Shown: positions 18,834 to 28,762 of the stretch, one piece after another
Position numbering within the stretch: position 1 is the stretch's first letter
Layout of the letters: every line of letters starts with the position of its first letter
Assembly: GCA_023386345.1 (NCBI GenBank)
Contig: JAEWJT010000011.1
Location: forward strand, 62,001-126,000
From: Bacillota bacterium
GTDB taxonomy: Bacteria > Bacillota > Clostridia > Tissierellales > Sedimentibacteraceae
Length of the DNA stretch: 64,000 nucleotides
Reading direction: 5' to 3'
Program-made: the position numbers and the translations under genes
The notes under the pieces: generated by a model
Told to the model about the DNA's origin: nothing
Databases searched by the model: none
What the model saw: only the letters and a program-made list of their open reading frames with translations

Positions 18834-20243
18834 TTACTTCATTATTTCTATAGCCTTTTTAAGCTGTAAATCTTCTGTTTCAGGTGCTGCAAATAACTTT
18901 ATTGCACTGCTTAGAGCATCTTGAGTAGCAAAATCAAGTATACCATAAGAGTGTAGATTATTGTTCTTTTGGAATAACTTTATTTGCTCAAAGCTTACTG
19001 CATCTAAAATACCATCTGGCTCATTTACCTTGTAGCCTAGAGTTTTAAGTATCATTTCTGCACCTAATACATCAAGTCCAACAGTATTAAGAGTTGGTTT
19101 TCTGTCCTTTTTCAATTCTGGATATGTAGATAAGTCAATTTTTGCTTGACCAATTTTATTTTCAACAACTATATTTGGCTTAATTCCTAAGCCTTGAACT
19201 TTGTTTTTGTTTGCTGTAAAGTATTCAGCTATTGTAAGCTTAATATTAAGCCCATTTGGTATGGTAAATAATCCTTGCACTACACCTTTTCCATAGGTTT
19301 TTGTACCAATTATTTTTCCTACACCTCTATCTTGGATAGCTCCTGCAAAAATCTCTGATGCACTTGCGCTATACTCATTTACAAGAACACATACCTTGTA
19401 TTTTTGCTTTTCTAATGTACTTTCAAATACTTTTTCACCTGAGGATTTGTAATTTACATACAAAAGAGGTCCCTTTGGTACAAATAAATTTAATATATCT
19501 ATCGCTACATTTAAAAGTCCACCAGGATTATCTCTTACATCTAGTATTATTTTAGCGATTTTGTTTTTGTCGAAATTAACTAGAGCCTCCTCTACCTGCT
19601 CAGTAGTATTCTCGTTAAAGTCTGTAATTTTAAGATATCCTATGTTGTTATCCAAAATTTTGCTTTCTACAGAGCTAACAACAATCTTGTCTCTTTTAAT
19701 ATTAAAGGATAATTTGGTATCTCCACGTTTTATTTCAATATTTACAACAGTTCCAATATCACCTTTAATCAGCTTTGAAGCTTGATTTGTTGTAAAGCCT
19801 ACTACACTTTGACCATTGACAGCTATAATTTCATCCCCAGCCTTTATACCTGCTTTTATAGCAGGAGTGTTTGGAAGTGGTGATGAAACAATGAGCTTAT
19901 CTTTTTCGACTGTTATTTGAACACCTATACCGCCAAATTCTCCAGATATACTCTCGTCAAACGATTGGTATTCTTCCTTTGTATATATAACACTATAATC
20001 ATCCAGTATAGAAAAAAATCCATCATATAATGCTTTTATTATATCATCTTGATTTATGTCATATTGATATAGTTTATTTATATCCTGTATAACTAGCTTT
20101 AATAATTCAACATCCTCATCTAGCTTGTCTACATCTAGCTCAGCTGCATATACGCTAAATGGTGAAGATACTACCATAATAACTATCAACATTAGACTAA
20201 GAATTTTCTTAAATTGTTTTTTAAGACTAAAATTTACTTTCAT
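18834..20243 (-). CDS. Carboxy-terminal processing peptidase, S41 family (CtpA/CtpB-like)
   Basis: A 469-residue exported serine protease with a signal peptide ending near VYAAE. A PDZ domain lies at about residues 103-175 (GGIGVQI, AIKAGIKAGDEIIAVNG). The S41 catalytic core has the Ser motif YSASASEIFAGA (291-302) and the Lys motif KTYGKGVVQ (Lys319 likely catalytic). A C-terminal peptidoglycan-binding domain (about 385-455) contains LGAEMILKTLGY. In Bacillus, CtpB acts in sporulation signalling; whether this one does is not shown by the sequence. It is transcribed alone, between the bidirectional terminator and a promoter gap of about 240 bases. Confidence 0.92.
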   Translation of the reverse strand: MKVNFSLKKQFKKILSLMLIVIMVVSSPFSVYAAELDVDKLDEDVELLKLVIQDINKLYQYDINQDDIIKALYDGFFSILDDYSVIYTKEEYQSFDESISGEFGGIGVQITVEKDKLIVSSPLPNTPAIKAGIKAGDEIIAVNGQSVVGFTTNQASKLIKGDIGTVVNIEIKRGDTKLSFNIKRDKIVVSSVESKILDNNIGYLKITDFNENTTEQVEEALVNFDKNKIAKIILDVRDNPGGLLNVAIDILNLFVPKGPLLYVNYKSSGEKVFESTLEKQKYKVCVLVNEYSASASEIFAGAIQDRGVGKIIGTKTYGKGVVQGLFTIPNGLNIKLTIAEYFTANKNKVQGLGIKPNIVVENKIGQAKIDLSTYPELKKDRKPTLNTVGLDVLGAEMILKTLGYKVNEPDGILDAVSFEQIKLFQKNNNLHSYGILDFATQDALSSAIKLFAAPETEDLQLKKAIEIMK

Positions 20244-20488
20244 TGTGCACCATCCTTTATTTTAAGCTTTATTAACATTGGTATCAATGCAAGAAACCAA
20301 TAAATTCAAACAGATAAAAATATTGTAGATAAGATTTTTTTTAAATGTTTGAATTAAGTATAGCGTATTTTTGCAAAACTGTAAATACTAAAGCGTATAA
20401 CAATTTAATTTTTTAAAAGTTATTTTTGACTTTATGTAAGTTTTAGGGTAAAATATAAAGTAATATGAAATATAAAAAGGAGTTTGTA

Positions 20489-21433
20489 ATGAACAGAAAT
20501 ACTAAGACTTCAAGCTTGACAGAAGCTGCCATGATATGCGGGATACTTGTAATTATGGCCATGCTTTCTGCTTACATATTTCCATTTATAGATTTTTTCT
20601 TTCCTGTTCCTGCTTTAATTTTTAGTAAGAGACGAGGATTTAAGTATTCTTCTTTAGCAATTGTTGCAGCATTAATTATTGTTACAATTATTTTAGGTCC
20701 GGTAAATGGGCTGAATTATCTGATTTTATATGCACCTATAGCCATAGCTATGTCTTATTTAATAGATAAAGATAAAAAGGCTTCGACAGTTTTAATAGGT
20801 GGAGCAGTAGCTACGCTAATTTCAGTAGTTTTATCTTTGTTTATACTGGATAAAATAGTGGGGGTTGGTGTAACTGAACAAATAACAGCCTATATTAAGG
20901 AAATATTTGATATGCAAGAAAAAATTATAAATAGCATAGGCTCGAAAGAGCAATTAGAGCTAATCAAGGAAATGCCAGAAGTTATTATTGAATTAGCAGT
21001 AAATTTGCTTCCGGTAATTATTATGGCAACCTCTCTAGCATTAGCATATATTAATTATGTGATTGCACAAAAATTGGCGCTAAGATTTAAAATTGAAATG
21101 AAGCAATTAAAAGATATTGCATTTTTCAGCTTGCCGAGAAATTTTATGATAAGTATAGCGTTTTTCTTTATATTATCATATGTGCTAAGAGGGTTTAATT
21201 TTCCAAATATAGATGTTATTATATCCAATATTGTAGTTATTGTACAAATAGCTTTAATCCTTCAAGGACTTGCACTTGCAAAGTTTTATATGGCTCAAAA
21301 AAGAGTGAATGGTTTTTTAAGGGTAGTTGTTTTTATCTTTATAATATTTAATCCAATAATCATGAGTATTATGACTGCAATAGCAATTGCTGACTTGATC
21401 TTTGATTTTAGAAAATTGAGAACTAGAACTTAA
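20489..21433 (+). CDS. DUF2232 (YybS-like) membrane protein
   Basis: A 314-residue integral membrane protein with about eight hydrophobic helices. It matches the DUF2232/YybS family by hydropathy and by position just upstream of gdpP, rplI and dnaB, an arrangement conserved in Firmicutes. I start it at the ATG at 20489, six bases after AAAGGAG. An earlier in-frame ATG at 20465 has no ribosome site. Some relatives resemble S components of ECF transporters, but the function here is unknown. Confidence 0.82.
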   Translation: MNRNTKTSSLTEAAMICGILVIMAMLSAYIFPFIDFFFPVPALIFSKRRGFKYSSLAIVAALIIVTIILGPVNGLNYLILYAPIAIAMSYLIDKDKKASTVLIGGAVATLISVVLSLFILDKIVGVGVTEQITAYIKEIFDMQEKIINSIGSKEQLELIKEMPEVIIELAVNLLPVIIMATSLALAYINYVIAQKLALRFKIEMKQLKDIAFFSLPRNFMISIAFFFILSYVLRGFNFPNIDVIISNIVVIVQIALILQGLALAKFYMAQKRVNGFLRVVVFIFIIFNPIIMSIMTAIAIADLIFDFRKLRTRT

Positions 21434-21541
21434 ACATATTCAATCCTAGTTTTAAAATAAATTAGTGCTGAAGAATATTATTTTAATAATAAAATTAAAT
21501 TTATAATTTAAAGTAGAAATTCACAGAAGGGAGTCTATATT

Positions 21542-23551
21542 ATGATAAAGTATTTTAAATTGCCTGAATACATGAGAGATGATAATTATATATTTTTAAT
21601 AATTATTGCGATATTTACATTAATATTTTTATTAAACAAGCTTTTTATAGTTGCTATCTTATCAGCTGTTGTCTTTTTGATTAGTCTGCTTGCGAGCATC
21701 ATAAAACATAATACAAGACAGAAAAATTTAAATAACTATATAGTAGATTTTACCAATAACATAGAAAATCTTTCTATAAGCTCATTGTTCAATTTTCCAA
21801 TGCCTGTAACCATTATAGGAAATGATGGCAAGGTGTGTTGGTACAACCTTAGATTTAGAGAGATAGTTGGCGATGATATCTTAATAGAAAAAATAGGAGA
21901 GATTTCATCTAATTTTTCAATGAAGATTTTAGAGGAAAACAATCAGGGAACTCTTAACAATATTGAGCTAAGTCTTGAAAACAAGGTTTATAATGTCATG
22001 TATTCAAAGCTTGATGAAAAGCAATTTTCGCAGGATGCGGCTTATATACTCTATTGGGTGGACAACACTTCATTTAGAACAATAAAAAATAAGTACAATG
22101 ATGAAAGACCAATTGTGCTAATAATCCAAATTGATAATTACGGTGAAATTGCTGAGAAAATGGATAAGCTCATAAGAGCGTCAATGATAGCAGAAATAGA
22201 AAAAATACTAAATAAACACGCAAATGAAATGAATGGCTTTGTGCTAAAATATGACTCTGACAGATTTATAATGCTTATAGAAAACAAATATTTGGAGTCA
22301 CTTGAGGCTAAAAAATTTACAATGCTTGAGGAAGTCAAGGAAATAAAAAGCTCAGGAGAATATTTCTTCACACTTAGTATAGGTGTAGGAGCATATGCAA
22401 AGACTATAGGACAGCTTATTGAAAATGCAAAGGGTGCGCTTGATATATCTCTTGGCAGAGGTGGAGATCAAGCAGTTGTAAAACGTATTAATTCCGTAAA
22501 ATTTTATGGAGGAAAAAGCAAAGCTGTTGAAAAAAGGACAAAAGTTAAAGCTAGAATTATGTCTTTTGCTTTAAGGCAGATAATAGACCAAAGCTCAAAT
22601 GTTATAATTATGGGACATAGGATTGGAGATATGGATAGTCTAGGATCTTCTATTGGACTATACAGCATGGCAAAAAGCAGAGGGAAAAAAGCGTATATTG
22701 TTCTTAATGGTATAAATTATTCAATAAAAAATTTATATGAGAGAATGTTAAGAGAAGATTCCAGCTATAAAGAAGCTATAATTACTACCGAGCAGGCTCT
22801 TAATTTAATGGATTCAGAATCCGTTTGCGTAGTTTTAGACACTCATAAGGCAAGCTTTACTGAAGCCCCAGAGGTCGTAGAAAACGCAGAAAAAATAGTA
22901 TTAATTGACCACCACAGACGAGGTGAGGAGTATATAGAAAATGCAGTGCTTGACTATATAGAGCCTTACGCTTCATCGACCTGCGAGCTGATTTCAGAGA
23001 TTATACAGTATCTTGAGGATCATATTAAGCTGACTAAGTTTGAAGCAGATGCAATGCTTGCAGGAATAGTTGTAGATACGAATTCATTTATATTTAAAAC
23101 TGGAGTAAGGACCTTTGAAGCGGCTTCGTTTTTAAGACGAAATGGTGCTGACACTATAGAGGTAAAAGAGCTGTTTAGCGAAGGTCTTGAAAATATGAAA
23201 AGAAAAACAGAAATAATAGAACGAGCTGAGATGAAATTTGGCGATGTTGCCATATCATATGTAGATGAGCAATCTGATAACAGCAATGTTATAGCTGCAA
23301 AGGCAGCTGATGACCTGTTGACAATTAAAGATGTTAAAGCAAGCTTTGTTCTAGTAAAGCAGGATGGATATATCCACATAAGTGGAAGATCTACAGGACA
23401 GATAAGCGTACAGCTCATATTAGAGCTGCTTGGAGGTGGTGGACACTTGACTATGGCAGGTGCACAAATCAAAACTGATAGCATACAAGAAGCTAAGGAA
23501 AAGCTGTATGAAGCAATAAAACAATATAAAGAGGATGGAAAAGAAGAATGA
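21542..23551 (+). CDS. gdpP: Cyclic-di-AMP phosphodiesterase GdpP
   Basis: A 669-residue membrane enzyme that hydrolyses c-di-AMP, a signal for potassium and wall homeostasis. Two N-terminal helices (about 15-55) are followed by a PAS-like domain (about 75-155) and a degenerate GGDEF domain (about 175-315, lacking the GGDEF active site). The DHH phosphoesterase has MGHRIGDMDSLGSS near 355 and VLIDHHRRGEEY near 450. The DHHA1 domain has the GGGGHLTMAGAQI motif. Its stop overlaps the L9 start (ATGA), so the two are coupled. The usual gdpP-rplI-dnaB order is kept. Confidence 0.95.
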   Translation: MIKYFKLPEYMRDDNYIFLIIIAIFTLIFLLNKLFIVAILSAVVFLISLLASIIKHNTRQKNLNNYIVDFTNNIENLSISSLFNFPMPVTIIGNDGKVCWYNLRFREIVGDDILIEKIGEISSNFSMKILEENNQGTLNNIELSLENKVYNVMYSKLDEKQFSQDAAYILYWVDNTSFRTIKNKYNDERPIVLIIQIDNYGEIAEKMDKLIRASMIAEIEKILNKHANEMNGFVLKYDSDRFIMLIENKYLESLEAKKFTMLEEVKEIKSSGEYFFTLSIGVGAYAKTIGQLIENAKGALDISLGRGGDQAVVKRINSVKFYGGKSKAVEKRTKVKARIMSFALRQIIDQSSNVIIMGHRIGDMDSLGSSIGLYSMAKSRGKKAYIVLNGINYSIKNLYERMLREDSSYKEAIITTEQALNLMDSESVCVVLDTHKASFTEAPEVVENAEKIVLIDHHRRGEEYIENAVLDYIEPYASSTCELISEIIQYLEDHIKLTKFEADAMLAGIVVDTNSFIFKTGVRTFEAASFLRRNGADTIEVKELFSEGLENMKRKTEIIERAEMKFGDVAISYVDEQSDNSNVIAAKAADDLLTIKDVKASFVLVKQDGYIHISGRSTGQISVQLILELLGGGGHLTMAGAQIKTDSIQEAKEKLYEAIKQYKEDGKEE

Positions 23552-23997
23552 AAGTAATATTACTACAAGATGACAAAACATTAGGAAAAAAAGGTGAAGT
23601 CGTAAATGCTAAGGAAGGCTATGCAAGGAATTTCTTATTTCCTAAAAAAGTAGCTATAGAAGCAACACCTGCAAATATGAAGGTTTTAGAAAATCAAAAG
23701 AAATTACAAGAACAAAAGGAACAAGAGATTTTAGCAGAAGCTAAAAAGTTAGAAGAAGAATTAGTAAAAATTACACTTGTTATAAAGACAAAATCCGGAG
23801 AAAACGGAAAACTATTTGGCTCTATAACAACTAAAGAAATAGCTGAACTATTGAAAGAAACTCACAATATAGATATAGATAAGAGAAAGTTAGAATTAGA
23901 GGACAGTATAAAATCTGTTGGTAATTACACTGTAAAAGCTAAGCTTCATACTAAAGTTGTGGCAAAATTGAATGTTATAGTAACGAACTCTAATTAG
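23548..23997 (+). CDS. rplI: 50S ribosomal protein L9
   Basis: A 149-residue ribosomal protein that binds 23S rRNA near the L1 stalk base. The N-terminal signature GEVVNAKEGYARNFLFPKKVA is typical. It is followed by the long charged connecting helix and the C-terminal domain (KSGENGKLFGSITTKEIAELL). It starts inside the gdpP stop codon with a GGAAAAGAAG ribosome site. Full length, nothing odd. Confidence 0.97.
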   Translation: MKVILLQDDKTLGKKGEVVNAKEGYARNFLFPKKVAIEATPANMKVLENQKKLQEQKEQEILAEAKKLEEELVKITLVIKTKSGENGKLFGSITTKEIAELLKETHNIDIDKRKLELEDSIKSVGNYTVKAKLHTKVVAKLNVIVTNSN

Positions 23998-24099
23998 AGT
24001 TTATAAGTAGTTGAAGTATAAACAGTTAGTATATATTCATCTTTCAAATAAAAAAGTTATTTTTAACATAAACAATTTGTAAACAAAGGAAGTGTAATT

Positions 24100-25437
24100 T
24101 TGTCTGAAACTCTTAATTTCGGTAAGGTACCACCTCACAGTCTAGAAGCAGAGCAAACAGTTTTGGGAGCTTTGCTGATGGATGGTAGTGCAGTGGAAAA
24201 AACTTTAAACGTAATTCGTGCTGAAGATTTTTACTATGAAGCTAACAGCGAAATTTTTGATGCTATAAAAACAGTTCATCAATTTGATATTCCTGTTGAT
24301 ATTATAACTGTTACAAATGAGCTGAAAAAACGCAGCAAGCTAGAGCAAACAGGTGGAATTGAATACTTAGCAGGTCTTACAGAAAATATAGTAAGTACTA
24401 AAAGCATATCAGCATATTTAGATATAATTAAGGAAAAATCAACATTAAGAAAGATTATTAGTATATCAAACGAGCTTATTGAAAAGGGATACAAAGAAAG
24501 CGACGATGTTCAAAATCTCATAGACCTTGCGGAATCAAGGATATTTTCTCTGTCACAAAACAGAAGCTCTAATGACTTTTCCAAGGTTAAAGATGTATTG
24601 ATAACAGTATTCAATCAGTTAGAAGAACGTGCAAAGGTAAAAGGTAGTGTAACGGGTATAGACACTGGATACAGGGACTTAAACCGAATGACAGCAGGGC
24701 TTCAGCGTTCAGATATGATAGTTTTAGCATCAAGGCCTGCGATGGGAAAAACATCACTTGCATTAAATCTTGCGATGAATGCTGCTAAAACAGGTTCTTC
24801 TGTTGCATTATTTAGCTTAGAGATGTCCAAGGAGCAGTATATTCAAAGGCTTATAAGTTTAGAATCATTGGTAGAAATATCAAAATTCAGAACAGGAGCA
24901 TTAGAAGATAATGACTGGTTAAGTCTTGCTAATGTTATGAACGGCATTTCGTCAGCTAATATATTTATTGACGACACTGCTTCAATTTCACTTTTTGATT
25001 TAATATCAAAGTGTAGAAGGTTAAAAATAGATAAAGGACTTGATTTAATTATCATTGACTATGTTCAACTTATGTCATATGGTGCAAAATCAGAAAGTAG
25101 ACAACAGGAAATATCCAATATTTCGAGAGGGCTAAAGCAGCTTGCGAGAGAAATTAATTGTCCGGTGCTTGCATTATCACAGTTATCAAGAAGTGTGGAG
25201 CAACGCCCAGATAAAAGGCCTCTTTTGTCAGATTTGAGAGAGTCTGGAGCTATAGAGCAGGATGCAGATATTGTTATGATGTTATATAGAGACGAATATT
25301 ACAATAAGGAAGAGTCGGAAAAAAAAGGAATAGCAGAGGTTATACTAGCAAAGCATAGAAATGGTCCGGTAGGAACAGTTGAACTAGTATTTATAGACAG
25401 ATTTACCAAATTTTCAGACAAGCCTGATGCTTTTTAA
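24100..25437 (+). CDS. dnaB: Replicative DNA helicase DnaB
   Basis: The 445-residue hexameric 5'-3' helicase of the replication fork. The N-terminal domain begins KVPPHSLEAEQTVLGALLMD. The RecA-like ATPase has Walker A ASRPAMGKTSLALNLA near residue 211, Walker B LIIIDYVQLMS near 318 and the arginine finger region DLRESGAIEQDADIVMMLYR. The start codon is TTG at 24100, placed eight bases after an AAAGGAAG ribosome site, with no better ATG nearby. It follows rplI by about 100 bases, as in many Firmicutes. Confidence 0.97.
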   Translation: MSETLNFGKVPPHSLEAEQTVLGALLMDGSAVEKTLNVIRAEDFYYEANSEIFDAIKTVHQFDIPVDIITVTNELKKRSKLEQTGGIEYLAGLTENIVSTKSISAYLDIIKEKSTLRKIISISNELIEKGYKESDDVQNLIDLAESRIFSLSQNRSSNDFSKVKDVLITVFNQLEERAKVKGSVTGIDTGYRDLNRMTAGLQRSDMIVLASRPAMGKTSLALNLAMNAAKTGSSVALFSLEMSKEQYIQRLISLESLVEISKFRTGALEDNDWLSLANVMNGISSANIFIDDTASISLFDLISKCRRLKIDKGLDLIIIDYVQLMSYGAKSESRQQEISNISRGLKQLAREINCPVLALSQLSRSVEQRPDKRPLLSDLRESGAIEQDADIVMMLYRDEYYNKEESEKKGIAEVILAKHRNGPVGTVELVFIDRFTKFSDKPDAF

Positions 25438-25532
25438 GTTAATTAATTATTAATGTAGAGGAAGAACTTTGCTCCTTGTATGTGATGAGATAAGTTTATA
25501 AGATTTAATGAACATTGGAAAATGGAGTAGCT

Positions 25533-26084
25533 ATGGATGGTAATAAAATCAGACAGTTAAGACAGGAAAAAAAACTAACTATTGAAGAATTTGCAGAAAT
25601 TACAGGATTTACATCAAGTTATATATCACAGCTTGAAAGAAACAAGCTAGAGCCATCATTGACAGCACTAACCAAGATTAGCAAGGCTTTGGACGTCTCC
25701 TTGTATTACTTCTTAGAAGAAGAAAACAGTAAGCCTGTTATTATTAAAAAAAGCGAAAGAAAAACAGTAAGCTCCGAGAATAAAGCTGACATTAGCTTTT
25801 TAACACATGTTGGTGAAGTCTATGGAATAAAGCCAGAGTTTTATGTATATGAAGTAGTTTTAGCACCAAATCAATGGGATAGCAAGACCTTAAACGTTTT
25901 AAACTGTCATAAATGTATAATAGTAAAAAAAGGAACACTACTGATAGAATTCAATAATTCAAATGAGGTTCTGCAAGCTGGAGACAGTATATACATTGAT
26001 TCCAATCTGCCACACAGATGTTATAATCCAACATCATCAGAGATTGAAATTCTATGTATAACATCAGCATTGGATTTATCATAA
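25533..26084 (+). CDS. XRE-type transcriptional regulator with cupin sensor domain
   Basis: A 183-residue DNA-binding protein. The helix-turn-helix spans about residues 4-60 (KIRQLRQEKKLTIEEFAEITG, SSYISQLERNKLEPSLTAL). The C-terminal cupin barrel (about 95-180) has NCHKCIIVKKGTLLIEF and GDSIYIDSNLPHRCYN, which could bind a small ligand. I start at the ATG at 25533, five bases after GGAG; an upstream in-frame TTG at 25515 precedes that site. Relatives (PuuR-like) control amino-acid or polyamine use. The target here is unknown. Confidence 0.9.
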   Translation: MDGNKIRQLRQEKKLTIEEFAEITGFTSSYISQLERNKLEPSLTALTKISKALDVSLYYFLEEENSKPVIIKKSERKTVSSENKADISFLTHVGEVYGIKPEFYVYEVVLAPNQWDSKTLNVLNCHKCIIVKKGTLLIEFNNSNEVLQAGDSIYIDSNLPHRCYNPTSSEIEILCITSALDLS

Positions 26085-26202
26085 AATCTTAGAAAGTAAT
26101 CTCAAAGTGCAAAGTATTTTAGAGATAAGTAATATATAAAGCAATGAATAATAAAGCAAATAATTATAATACTATAATTAACGTTGAAAAGGAGAGATTG
26201 TC

Positions 26203-26376
26203 ATGGAAAAAACCTTTGAAGAAATTAAAAACGATTTTATTGACGCAAGCTTAGAAGAAAAAATAAAAATTTATACAACAGCAGAAAATTTAACAGTAGA
26301 ACAATTTAAGGAGCTATTAGCGTATTACCCAATCAAGCACCTAGAAAGATTAGAAAAAGCGGTTAATTCAAAGTAA
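26203..26376 (+). CDS. Small 57-residue protein of unknown function
   Basis: A short gene with a strong AAAGGAGAG ribosome site and ATG. It encodes a 57-residue acidic/helical protein starting MEKTFEEIKNDFIDASLEEK and ending HLERLEKAVNSK. Codon use matches its neighbours, and its stop abuts a perfect terminator, making a monocistronic unit. There are no membrane segments or cysteines. I do not recognise the family; it resembles many short conserved clostridial proteins. Confidence 0.7.
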   Translation: MEKTFEEIKNDFIDASLEEKIKIYTTAENLTVEQFKELLAYYPIKHLERLEKAVNSK

Positions 26377-26410
26377 TGATTTGTCGGGATTATATTTACC
26401 CGACAAATCA
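26377..26410 (+). terminator. Intrinsic terminator of the 57-residue gene
   Basis: A perfect 12-bp stem, TGATTTGTCGGG (26377-26388) with CCCGACAAATCA (26399-26410), a 10-base loop and then TTTTTT. It begins on the base after the TAA stop codon. Confidence 0.93.
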
Positions 26411-26588
26411 TTTTTTGTAAAAAATTAATATAATAAGAAGATAATTATATGGAGAGATTTTATTGATTAAACATCGTGTGTTTTTGCATAGTCATTCCAC
26501 CACAGTATAAAATACTATAGAATAAATAATTTTGCATAAATTATATAATTATGGAAATACTTCTTGTAGGAGGTGTTTTTTTAATATT

Positions 26589-27497
26589 ATGGATGAGAAA
26601 GTTTTAAAAAGATTATATATTGAGGAAACATTAAAGACAAGAAAATACATAGGATACAGGCTGGATATAGCCTTACTGAAGTCAATTGTAACAATAATTA
26701 TTTTTGCATTTTTATACTACTACAGTAAAAATATAATTTTTTCAATTATTGTAGGAGTCCAAGTTTTTTTAATTCTTACATTGTTAAACAAATTAAAAAT
26801 TAACAAAAAGATTAAAATTGGAAAAGATAAGCTATTGCAAAGAATAAAGCTGAAAAAATTTAAAAATAAAATATTCTATTCTGACTACAAGGACATTGAA
26901 AGCTTTATAATGCTTTATTTAAACCAGTATCGATACAAGAATATAAAAAAAGTAAAAAAATATTCTTACAGAGCTATTAAAGACAGTGAAGCTATCAACA
27001 TATATATTATGAAGTTTTTTGAAGATGCTGTTATAGAAAAGGCAGATATAAGAAATTTACTAACAGTTATGCTTGATAGAAAATCTAATAAAAACTTGCT
27101 GTTCATTTTAAATGATTTGAGTGAAGAAGCAAAAGAGCTATTAGAGAAATATAATGATAAATTAAACATTCAAACAGTTCTTCTTGATGATATATATAAA
27201 TTTGCGGATGAATCTTTACTACTGTCTGAAGAATACGAATACAAGGATATAGAGGGATTAGAGAGAAAAATAAATAGAAAAACTAAGGATATAGTAAAAA
27301 ATGTATTTATCAATAAAAAACTAATTATATATATAATTGCCGCTATAATGTTCTATGCAATTCATAAAACTATATTTCCAAACCAGCTAGGTATTTATAT
27401 ATCATATTATTTTATCATTTTAGCTTGTATAAATGCTGTGTATAGATTGTATGTTTTATACACGAGAATAAATGAAAATAAAAAACAAACAAATTAA
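26589..27497 (+). CDS. Membrane protein of unknown function with a cytosolic middle domain
   Basis: About 302 residues. Two adjacent hydrophobic helices lie near the N-terminus (about 30-70) and two near the C-terminus (about 245-290). About 170 lysine- and isoleucine-rich residues lie between them, probably cytosolic. No motif is recognised. I start at the ATG at 26589. The TAGGAGGTG ribosome site at 26567-26575 is 13 bases upstream, a little long, so a non-ATG start (ATT at 26586) is conceivable. It is transcribed alone; no clear terminator follows. Confidence 0.65.
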   Translation: MDEKVLKRLYIEETLKTRKYIGYRLDIALLKSIVTIIIFAFLYYYSKNIIFSIIVGVQVFLILTLLNKLKINKKIKIGKDKLLQRIKLKKFKNKIFYSDYKDIESFIMLYLNQYRYKNIKKVKKYSYRAIKDSEAINIYIMKFFEDAVIEKADIRNLLTVMLDRKSNKNLLFILNDLSEEAKELLEKYNDKLNIQTVLLDDIYKFADESLLLSEEYEYKDIEGLERKINRKTKDIVKNVFINKKLIIYIIAAIMFYAIHKTIFPNQLGIYISYYFIILACINAVYRLYVLYTRINENKKQTN

Positions 27498-27588
27498 TAA
27501 AGATTTTGATAAATAACTACTTATAAATTTCAAATGCACTGTGAATGTAGACTTAATAGAATTATTATGAATGTTTTGAAAATTTATA

Positions 27589-27617
27589 TTGAAAAAAAAC
27601 TCTTTTTGGCTTATAAT
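27589..27617 (+). promoter_or_regulatory. Sigma-A-type promoter upstream of pduL
   Basis: TTGAAA (27589-27594) and TATAAT (27612-27617) with a 17-base spacer, about 70 bases ahead of the pduL start. Nothing in the short leader suggests a riboswitch. Confidence 0.65.
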
Positions 27618-27686
27618 TTCCTTGATGAAATAAAATTTTACAATAAATCAAAACTTATATGATTTAAGAAAAGGAAGGAACTTAGA

Positions 27687-28265
27687 ATGAGTAAAATAAT
27701 ACCAGTGGGCTTGTCTAATAAACACGTTCACTTATCACAAGCAGACGTTGAAATATTGTTTGGAGAAGGACATCAGCTTACACCAATTAAGGATTTGGGA
27801 CAGCCTGGCCAATATGCCTGTGATGAAAAGGTTGATTTAGTAGGACCAAAAAGAACTATAAAGGACGTTAGAGTTTTAGGACCTGTAAGAAAGGTATCGC
27901 AAGTTGAAATATCATTTAGCGATGGAATTGCTTTAGGATTGGGCGAAATTCCTGTTAGAGATTCAGGAATGCTTGAAGGTACTCCAGGGATAAAATTAGT
28001 TGGACCTAAGGGTGAAGTTAATTTACAACAGGGAGTTATAGCAGCAGCAAGGCATATACATATGCACACATCAGATGCAGCTGAATTTGGAGTAAAAGAC
28101 AAGGACTTAGTGAAAGTTCCTGTTGAGGGACCAAGAGGTTTAGTGTTTGACAATGTACTTATAAGAGTTCACGATACATATGCTTTGGAGATGCACGTTG
28201 ATATAGAAGAAGGAAATGCAGCAGGACTTAAAAATTGTCAATTAGTTGAGCTTATCAAAAAGTAG
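27687..28265 (+). CDS. pduL: Phosphate propanoyltransferase (PduL-type phosphotransacylase)
   Basis: A 192-residue enzyme that swaps CoA and phosphate on short acyl groups (propionyl- or acetyl-CoA to the acyl phosphate). The metal-binding histidine motifs of the PduL fold are clear: NKHVHLS near residue 11 and ARHIHMH near residue 121. No N-terminal encapsulation peptide is seen and no microcompartment shell genes adjoin, so a cytosolic energy-yielding role is likely. It has its own promoter and a terminator at 28283-28320, so it is a separate unit from ptb-buk. Confidence 0.93.
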   Translation: MSKIIPVGLSNKHVHLSQADVEILFGEGHQLTPIKDLGQPGQYACDEKVDLVGPKRTIKDVRVLGPVRKVSQVEISFSDGIALGLGEIPVRDSGMLEGTPGIKLVGPKGEVNLQQGVIAAARHIHMHTSDAAEFGVKDKDLVKVPVEGPRGLVFDNVLIRVHDTYALEMHVDIEEGNAAGLKNCQLVELIKK

Positions 28266-28282
28266 ACTTATATAACAAATTT

Positions 28283-28320
28283 AAAGGCAAAATATTTTTA
28301 GTTAAATTTATTTTGCCTTT
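28283..28320 (+). terminator. Intrinsic terminator of pduL
   Basis: AAAGGCAAAATA (28283-28294) pairs perfectly with TATTTTGCCTTT (28309-28320), with a 14-base loop and further T residues. Confidence 0.9.
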
Positions 28321-28486
28321 TTTAGCATTATGTCTGTCTAAATTAGTTAAGTGAGTAATATAAATTTTAATAGATATCATTTATGATTCTAAAAAATTTA
28401 AGTATAAATTTTAGCTTTTAAGTTTTAACCTTATTTGGTGACTAGCTAAAATAAAAAATTGATTAATGATAAGGAGAGTTAATGAG

Positions 28487-28762
28487 ATGGAAGGTAACAA
28501 AATATTATACGGAAGCCAGCACTGCCCCGGCTGTGGAATAGTTAAGGAATTTCTTGACAAACATAATATTGAATATACTTATGTAGATATTACAGATAGC
28601 ATGAAAAATTTAAAAGAGTTTCTTAAAATTAGAGATAACCATGATGTCTATAGAGGTATAAGAGGAAGAGCAATAGTCGGCATACCTATGCTAAAAATTG
28701 GCGAAGAAATTATACTAGGGCCAAGTGAAGAAATGTTGTTAGAAATGTTTAAAACAGCTTAA
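28487..28762 (+). CDS. Glutaredoxin-like thiol redox protein
   Basis: A 91-residue thioredoxin-fold protein with the redox motif CPGC (in YGSQHCPGCGIVKEF) and the GIPMLKIGEEIILG segment corresponding to the cis-proline strand. I start at the ATG at 28487, eight bases after AAGGAGAG; a longer in-frame start at 28466 precedes that site. A weak stem (28817-28842) lies beyond the stop. The gene sits between pduL and ptb without obvious functional linkage. Confidence 0.85.
   Translation: MEGNKILYGSQHCPGCGIVKEFLDKHNIEYTYVDITDSMKNLKEFLKIRDNHDVYRGIRGRAIVGIPMLKIGEEIILGPSEEMLLEMFKTA

Noticed and set aside
26099..26126. A possible third copy of the 48-base hairpin repeat (ATCTCAAAGTGCA)
   Set aside because: Only 13 bases match and the left half and stem are missing; chance or a degraded relic cannot be told apart.
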